A stretch of DNA of 64,000 bases, taken from contig RAYB01000005.1 of assembly GCA_003669055.1 (NCBI GenBank), positions 62,001 through 126,000 of the forward strand, written 5' to 3'. The position numbers and the translations under genes were made by a program. Source of the DNA: a bacterium 1XD21-70 (lineage in GTDB: Bacteria > Bacillota > Clostridia > Lachnospirales > Lachnospiraceae). Positions 59,842 to 64,000 of this stretch are shown here, piece after piece; within the stretch, counting starts at the first letter, position 1; the number at the start of each line of letters is the position of its first letter. The notes under the pieces are model-generated. The model had not been told where the DNA came from, ran no database searches, and saw only the letters and a list, made by a program, of their open reading frames with translations.

Positions 59842-61773
59842 ATGAGAGAAAACAGAAAACGGTTTACGGCCTGCCTGCTGGCAGTGGTTATGGCTTCATC
59901 GGCAGTTGCCGGGTGCCAGCAGAAAGCTACATGGAACCAGGATCCAAAGACGGGGGAGAACCCGGTAAAAGCCCCAGATACGCAAAAAGAGGAGACAGAT
60001 AAAATGGCAGAAGACCCTAAAAGCGGAAAAGGGAAGACATTTGTAGCCCAAGAGCCAAAGAAGGCAGAACTTTCCCCGGAGGATTATGAGGGCTGGAACC
60101 GGCTTCTGGCTGAGAATGAGATCTCAGAGGCGTTTGCAGAGGGGCTTGACCGATTTGCCTATGAGAGCGGGAGCACAGTCTTGAAGGATACCCAGGGAAA
60201 CGGGAACTACAGTCCTTTAAGCCTTTATTATACTTTGGCGCTGGCGGGCTGCGGTGCCCGGGGAGAGACTGCAGGCCAGATTTTGGAAAAGCTGGGGGTA
60301 AAAGACCAGGAGGAACTCCTAGACCAGTGCCGAAGGCTTTATCAGTCCTACGCCTACTATAGCCAGGGAGAACAGGAAAGGATGGCATACTATGGCATGG
60401 AGGACTACCGGAGTACGGTCCAATTGGGCAATTCTCTTTGGATATCGGATCAGTTAAACATATTTGAGGAATACCAGAAGCTGGCGGCGGAGAATTTTTT
60501 CGCCTCCTCCTATGGGGTAGATTTCGGGCAGGCAGAGACAGGGAAGAGGATGGGGGAATGGATTGCCCAAAAGACCAAGGGGGTGCTTGCGCCGCAGCTG
60601 GAACCAGACCCGGCAACGCTTTTGGTGATTCTTAATACGCTGTATTTTTACGGCGGATGGGCAGAGCCGTTCTCGGAGGAACTGACCGAGGAGGATGTAT
60701 TTTACCTGGAGGACGGCGGGCAGGCAGTGGTGCCTTATTTAAACCGGACGGAGACGGAGGGAGCCGTCAAAAGAGGAGATGGGTTTACCTTGTCTTATCT
60801 GGGAACCAACAATGGCTGCCGGATGGTGTTCTTGCTGCCGGACGAGGGCAGGACCGTGGGGGAATTCTTAGAAAGCCCGGAGAGGCTGAGGGATGCCATG
60901 GAGATGAGGGAGGAGGACTGGGCCAGCAAAAAGGTGATCTGGAAGGTACCTAAATTTGACTTTGGCAGCAGCTACCAGCTGAAGGATGCCCTAAAGGCCA
61001 TGGGGATGGAGCGGATGTTTGAGGGACAGGCAGAATTTGGGGGCATTTCCCCGGATCCGCTGATGGTGTCGGATGTGATCCAGGAGACTCATATCGGGGT
61101 GGACGAAAATGGGGTAGAGGGAGCTGCCTACACCATGATGGCGATGGCCAGGGGCGCCATGGCTGAGAATGAGGAGATTGCCAAGATGATCCTTGACCGT
61201 CCGTTTTTGTTCGGAATCCGGGATGATTACCATGGCACCTGGCTGTTTCTGGGGGTATGCAAAAACCCGGAAGGGGAATCGGAAAACACTGCTGCTGACT
61301 GTGAGGACAGCTTGGCGGACAATGATCTGCTTCTGACATCACCTCCGGAAATCGGGCTGGAGGATGCACTGTCCGGTAACATGCAGCGATTCATGGTAAA
61401 GCCCGGCAATTATTCCTGGCACTGGCGGGAGGATGGGAAGATGACAGGCCTGGAGGCTTGCGGCAGCCATCCTTTGGATACCGACCTAAAAAAGGCCGAT
61501 ATCCTAAAACTCCCGGGCTATAACGGGTTGGAAGAGTCGGATTTTCTTCTCAGCTGCATAAAGATGCCGGGAAGCGTGGCCGTCCAGGAATGGGATATTT
61601 CCCAATTGGGGAAGGCAGAGACAGCAGAGCCTTCGGTAAAGGTATATACAGGGCAATGGATGCTGTCTCTCAAGCCGGACAAAGTCTATGAATTAGTGGC
61701 TCAATGGCCGGAGGAGGAACTGGAAAGGCAGGGGTTCTTCGGGGAGGCCCGGTATGTGGTGGTGACGGATTGA
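59842..61773 (+). CDS. Lipoprotein serpin with extra C-terminal domain
   Basis: A 643-residue surface lipoprotein (lipobox VAGC, Cys25) followed by a Lys/Glu/Pro-rich tether of about 50 residues. Residues about 75-470 are a serpin: NYSPLSLYYTLALAGCGARG, LNTLYFYGGWAEPFSEELTE, FLLPDEGRTVGEFL, KVPKFDFGSSYQLKDALKAM, the hinge VDENGVEGAAYTMMAMARGA and the end DRPFLFGIRDDYHGTWLFLG. The hinge has Ala-rich flexibility, but position P14 is Val instead of the Thr/Ser of strong inhibitors; the scissile bond is near MAR-GAM, so a trypsin-like target is possible. The last 160 residues (from about 480) are an additional domain I do not recognise. GGGAGGAG precedes the ATG. It likely protects the cell against host or competitor proteases. 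Confidence 0.88.
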   Translation: MRENRKRFTACLLAVVMASSAVAGCQQKATWNQDPKTGENPVKAPDTQKEETDKMAEDPKSGKGKTFVAQEPKKAELSPEDYEGWNRLLAENEISEAFAEGLDRFAYESGSTVLKDTQGNGNYSPLSLYYTLALAGCGARGETAGQILEKLGVKDQEELLDQCRRLYQSYAYYSQGEQERMAYYGMEDYRSTVQLGNSLWISDQLNIFEEYQKLAAENFFASSYGVDFGQAETGKRMGEWIAQKTKGVLAPQLEPDPATLLVILNTLYFYGGWAEPFSEELTEEDVFYLEDGGQAVVPYLNRTETEGAVKRGDGFTLSYLGTNNGCRMVFLLPDEGRTVGEFLESPERLRDAMEMREEDWASKKVIWKVPKFDFGSSYQLKDALKAMGMERMFEGQAEFGGISPDPLMVSDVIQETHIGVDENGVEGAAYTMMAMARGAMAENEEIAKMILDRPFLFGIRDDYHGTWLFLGVCKNPEGESENTAADCEDSLADNDLLLTSPPEIGLEDALSGNMQRFMVKPGNYSWHWREDGKMTGLEACGSHPLDTDLKKADILKLPGYNGLEESDFLLSCIKMPGSVAVQEWDISQLGKAETAEPSVKVYTGQWMLSLKPDKVYELVAQWPEEELERQGFFGEARYVVVTD

Positions 61774-61780
61774 AAAAGCT

Positions 61781-62818
61781 TTACCACAAAAGAGCCCGGG
61801 CATTGCCGGAGAAGATTTTTTCCTTTACTTGGCCAGGAAGGCTGCTGCCCTGGATTTTTCGGATCCCCCGTTCGATTCCCCACTGTTTGGGGGTGATGGG
61901 CAAATCGGAGCCGTACAGGATTTTGTCCTCCCCCAGGATCTCAATGGCACAGCGGATGGCATTTTCACTCATGGAATGAGTATCCACATAGATATTGTCG
62001 GTATAATTCCTGTAATTCCGCAGAAAATGTTTTGCATCGGAGGGATTATCCACAGCTATCCCTTTGGCGGCGGCGCCGTTATGATGCATGTGATAGAGCA
62101 TTTCAAAACGGTCAAGCATAAAGGGATACATGCCCCCAAGCTGCCCCATCACCACCTTCAGGGAGGGGAAATGGTCGAACAGGCCGCTTAAAACAAGGCG
62201 GCTTAGGCAGAGGGAGTTTTCCATTAGCTGCCCCATGCCGGCGCATAGCATGGAATCGTTCATATATCCTGGCATCAGGAGGGATCGGTCATTGATTTTG
62301 TAAAGGCTGCTGAAATGGATGAATACGGGCTTTCCCAGTTCTGCGGCCTTTTTCCAGAAAGGCATGAACTGGGGGTCGTCCAGAAATGCCAGCCGGTGGC
62401 CGATATCGTAGGCGGCCAGCACGGAATAGCCCAGCGCCCAGCCGGAGGTGCGTTCCATCTCAGCCAGGGCATCCGTTCCCAGCCTTAAGTCGATTAAGGC
62501 AGTGGCTCCGATCTGCTTGGCATATGCCTGGACGGTTTCTTGCGCTTTGTCGTTTAAACCGGCCATGACTGCCTGCCGGGAGGTTCCATGGACGGCTGCG
62601 CTGTCGATGATCTGTACCACATTGGAACTGTAGGTGATGACGGAATAGTCAATGTGGTGGTTTTCCATGATCTGGATCCGTCTGGAAATGTCCTCAAAGA
62701 CGGGATTGTTCCACAGATAGGGCGGGCCGTAATCCTGCCTGCCGGTTTGTTCTGCCCACGCCAGGTAATTGGTGTTGTAGGGCGGGCTGATGTGGTGGGA
62801 ATGGCAGTCGATAATCAT
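61781..62818 (-). CDS. Amidohydrolase 2 family metal-dependent hydrolase/decarboxylase
   Basis: A 345-residue TIM-barrel protein of the amidohydrolase-2 group (ACMSD, gamma-resorcylate decarboxylase and relatives). The N-terminal metal motif is IIDCHSHHISPPYN (His-x-His), with a mid-barrel His in GKPVFIHFSS, MGQLGGMYPFMLDRF, and a late metal Asp in ILYGSDLPITPKQWG. Members decarboxylate or hydrolyse aromatic acids and lactones; the reaction here is unknown. It converges on the serpin gene (7 bp apart) and begins 3 bp after the stop of a MarR regulator gene, so regulator and enzyme form an operon and the enzyme may act on the regulator's ligand. Confidence 0.82.
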   Translation of the reverse strand: MIIDCHSHHISPPYNTNYLAWAEQTGRQDYGPPYLWNNPVFEDISRRIQIMENHHIDYSVITYSSNVVQIIDSAAVHGTSRQAVMAGLNDKAQETVQAYAKQIGATALIDLRLGTDALAEMERTSGWALGYSVLAAYDIGHRLAFLDDPQFMPFWKKAAELGKPVFIHFSSLYKINDRSLLMPGYMNDSMLCAGMGQLMENSLCLSRLVLSGLFDHFPSLKVVMGQLGGMYPFMLDRFEMLYHMHHNGAAAKGIAVDNPSDAKHFLRNYRNYTDNIYVDTHSMSENAIRCAIEILGEDKILYGSDLPITPKQWGIERGIRKIQGSSLPGQVKEKIFSGNARALLW

Positions 62819-62821
62819 AGT

Positions 62822-63334
62822 TCATTCTCCTTTTTTATTTTTCCAGCTGGCTAACAGTTTAATCAGAATGTGTTCCAGCTGTTCTTGTTCCTGCTTGTTT
62901 AGGCAGGAGAAGAGTTCGTCAGAGAACTGCAGGTTTTCCTGGTGGATGCGGATGGCCTCTGTTTTGCCTTTGGGGGTCAGGCGGATGTAGATGCTGCGGG
63001 CGTTCTCACTGCTGCGCTCCCGGGAGATATCTCCGTTGGCCTCTATTTTGGCCAGAAGTTCGCTTAGGGAGGCAGAGCGGATGTCCGTGTGGTCTAAAAG
63101 TTCCCGCTGTGTCATGTCCCCATGGTGCCGGAGAATGGCCAGGATCCGGTTTTTCCCCTGGTTTTGGCCGTTCCGGTGGACGAAGAGGTGGCTCAGCTTG
63201 TTAAACAGGGCGAATAGCTTGTTTTCCTGGGTTTCGTGGCGTGAACTGCTAAAAAAGGCATAGGTTTTGCCGGATTGGCATTGCGGGGATTCTAAAGGGC
63301 ATTTTTTTTCGCATAAGGGGCAAACCTGGTTCAT
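62822..63334 (-). CDS. MarR-family regulator with N-terminal cysteine cluster
   Basis: A 170-residue transcription regulator. A winged-helix core (about 60-125) has LAILRHHGDMTQRELLDHTD, IRSASLSELLAKIEANGDIS and the wing SIYIRLTPKGKTEA, typical of MarR. Before it is an unusual N-terminus, NQVCPLCEKKCPLESPQCQ, with Cys5, Cys8, Cys12 and Cys19, which could bind zinc or an Fe-S centre or act as a redox switch. It leads an operon with the amidohydrolase and is divergent from a second MarR gene. Palindromic AAGGTACCT-type repeats in the shared region are probable operators. AGGAGG precedes the ATG. Confidence 0.85.
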   Translation of the reverse strand: MNQVCPLCEKKCPLESPQCQSGKTYAFFSSSRHETQENKLFALFNKLSHLFVHRNGQNQGKNRILAILRHHGDMTQRELLDHTDIRSASLSELLAKIEANGDISRERSSENARSIYIRLTPKGKTEAIRIHQENLQFSDELFSCLNKQEQEQLEHILIKLLASWKNKKGE

Positions 63335-63350
63335 GGGATTCCTCCTTTAC

Positions 63351-63409
63351 AAGGTACCTAGTAATGGTAGGTTACCATAGACGGGGATAAATGTCAAGGT
63401 ACCTTAGTA
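63351..63409. promoter_or_regulatory. Repeated palindromic operators between divergent MarR genes
   Basis: AAGGTACCTAGTA at 63351 and AAGGTACCTTAGTA at 63396 are near-identical copies 45 bp apart, each with a palindromic AAGGTACCTT-type core. Between them ATGGTAGGTTACCAT (63364-63378) is a separate perfect inverted repeat. This is the expected layout for autoregulated MarR proteins; which protein binds which copy is not known. Confidence 0.55.
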
Positions 63410-63429
63410 TTTGGAGGGGGAAGAAATGC

Positions 63430-63469
63430 TTGACAATTGTGGCTTTGCCTGATATACTTAGCTTACTAA
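63430..63469 (+). promoter_or_regulatory. Promoter and overlapping operator of the second MarR gene
   Basis: TTGACA and TATACT are separated by 17 bp, a near-perfect promoter. The last base of the -10 begins TTAGCTTACTAA (63458-63469), an inverted repeat TTAG/CTAA covering the likely transcription start, where a bound repressor would block transcription. Confidence 0.7.
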
Positions 63470-63485
63470 ATGATTGGAGGCGCAT

Positions 63486-63908
63486 ATGGATACCAGGAAG
63501 CATGCGGCGCATTATATCAACAATCTGTCAAACAAGCTGCGCAGAAGGATCGATGCTTTCCCCAGCAGAGCCATATTCAGCGGCTCCCAGGGGAGGGTGC
63601 TGCATTTTGTCCTGGCACAGAACCATGATGTTTTCCAGAAGGACGTGGAGGAAGAGTTCAGCCTGCGCCCGCCCACTGCCACGCAGCTTCTCAAAAAGAT
63701 GGAGAAGGACGGGCTGATCCGCCGCGAGGTTATGGCAGAGGACGGGCGGATGAAAAGGATCCTAGTCAGTGAGGATGCCCGGCAGTACCAGAATGTAGTG
63801 GTTGCGGATCTTACCGGCCTGGAGAAGGAACTGACGAGGGGCATTTCCCGCGAGGATATGGAGGTTTTTTTTAGGGTCATGGAAAAAATGACGGAGAATG
63901 TTTCCTGA
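63486..63908 (+). CDS. MarR-family transcriptional regulator
   Basis: A 140-residue winged-helix regulator of usual MarR length. The core reads IFSGSQGRVLHFVLAQNHDV, FQKDVEEEFSLRPPTATQLL and KKMEKDGLIRREVMAEDGRM followed by ILVSEDARQ, matching helices 3-4 and the wing. GGAGG lies 7 nt before the ATG at 63486; an in-frame ATG four codons upstream overlaps the ribosome site. It probably represses its own promoter and a unit beyond the window edge, where the motif ACTTAGTAAACT reappears. Its divergent neighbour is a different MarR type with a Cys cluster. Confidence 0.88.
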   Translation: MDTRKHAAHYINNLSNKLRRRIDAFPSRAIFSGSQGRVLHFVLAQNHDVFQKDVEEEFSLRPPTATQLLKKMEKDGLIRREVMAEDGRMKRILVSEDARQYQNVVVADLTGLEKELTRGISREDMEVFFRVMEKMTENVS

Positions 63909-63953
63909 TAAGGGTTTTCCCATGTGGATGGTAAAGGGATTGATAAAATGTGG

Positions 63954-63980
63954 GCTGCCTGGGAGGGCGGCTGCATTTTA
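63954..63980 (+). terminator. Weak hairpin after the second MarR gene
   Basis: GCTGCC at 63954 pairs with GGCGGC at 63966 (one wobble) and is followed by TGCATTTTA. A terminator is possible but the stem is short. Confidence 0.3.
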
Positions 63981-63988
63981 AAAGAAAT

Positions 63989-64000
63989 ACTTAGTAAACT
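63989..64000. promoter_or_regulatory. Operator-like TTAGTAA motif at the window edge
   Basis: ACTTAGTAAACT at the last bases resembles the TTAG/CTAA operator at the second MarR promoter and the CCTTAGTAT and CCTAGTAAT segments upstream. It may control the next gene to the right, outside the window. Confidence 0.35.

Noticed and set aside
1-64000. Mobile elements, prophage, CRISPR arrays, tRNA and rRNA genes
   Set aside because: No transposase, integrase, terminal repeats, regularly spaced repeats or tRNA-like cloverleaf was recognised in any gap.

Overview
The window looks like chromosome from a Gram-positive, anaerobic Clostridia species, most likely a member of the Lachnospiraceae. The grounds are family content and style: RecU resolvase, an AgrC/AgrA-like LytTR pair, a PurF-like protein that begins MGGFFG, short-form HisG with HisZ, a HisF-like/HisIE fusion, many lipoproteins with clostridial lipoboxes, GC-rich third codon positions and strong GGAGG ribosome sites. 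The species cannot be named from the sequence. I see no rRNA, tRNA, CRISPR array, transposase or integrase, and no stretch over 300 bases without a gene, so this reads as ordinary dense chromosome with several unusual gene fusions.

Layout. 1-3146: the end of a sugar ABC permease, a long coiled-coil HlyD-like adaptor, and a MacB-like extracellular domain protein that appears frameshifted. 3121-5221 (minus): a sensor kinase and OmpR-type regulator. 5222-5437: divergent control region with TCACA boxes spaced by 11 bp. 5438-12913: RND adaptor, RND pump, two TolC-like secreted proteins and an S51-type peptidase, a tripartite-pump-like set in what seems to be a single-membrane cell. 13121-18353: clpS, clpA, recU, a uracil/xanthine permease and cbiL. 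18455-21410: a PurF-like protein without the usual Cys nucleophile (minus), and a DUF1266 membrane protein.

21429-29175: the histidine operon hisZ-G-D-B-A behind a perfect-consensus promoter. It is followed by a hemerythrin/CheX-like/receiver protein with its own leader, then a HisF-like domain fused to HisIE. hisF, hisH and hisC are not in the window. 29229-39649: pepT; a lipoprotein joining a sugar-binding fold to a 5'-nucleotidase C-terminal domain, next to a hybrid histidine kinase and a GNAT acetyltransferase; transaldolase-like FSA; a C26 amidotransferase homologue with a displaced Cys; an AEC carrier; and a MATE exporter (minus).

39906-47571: an endonuclease Q/UvrD helicase fusion behind a 24-bp perfect palindrome, a stand-alone SIR2-like protein, a receiver-GGDEF protein preceded by a tiny leader frame, an agr-like two-component pair and a small coiled-coil protein. 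47782-52037: cbiA, a TfoX-domain protein, a PdxA-family dehydrogenase, an inositol-phosphatase-family protein and a nitroreductase. 52153-59159: a second hybrid kinase and the complete polyamine importer potABCD. 59246-64000: a YbaK deacylase, a lipoprotein serpin, an amidohydrolase with a Cys-rich MarR regulator (minus), and a divergent second MarR regulator with repeated TTAGTA-type operator motifs reaching to the window edge.

Signalling is heavily represented: five sensor kinases or hybrids counting the agr-like one, a diguanylate cyclase and a hemerythrin-receiver protein. Functions given are inferred from motifs and family resemblance read by eye; no database search was run.
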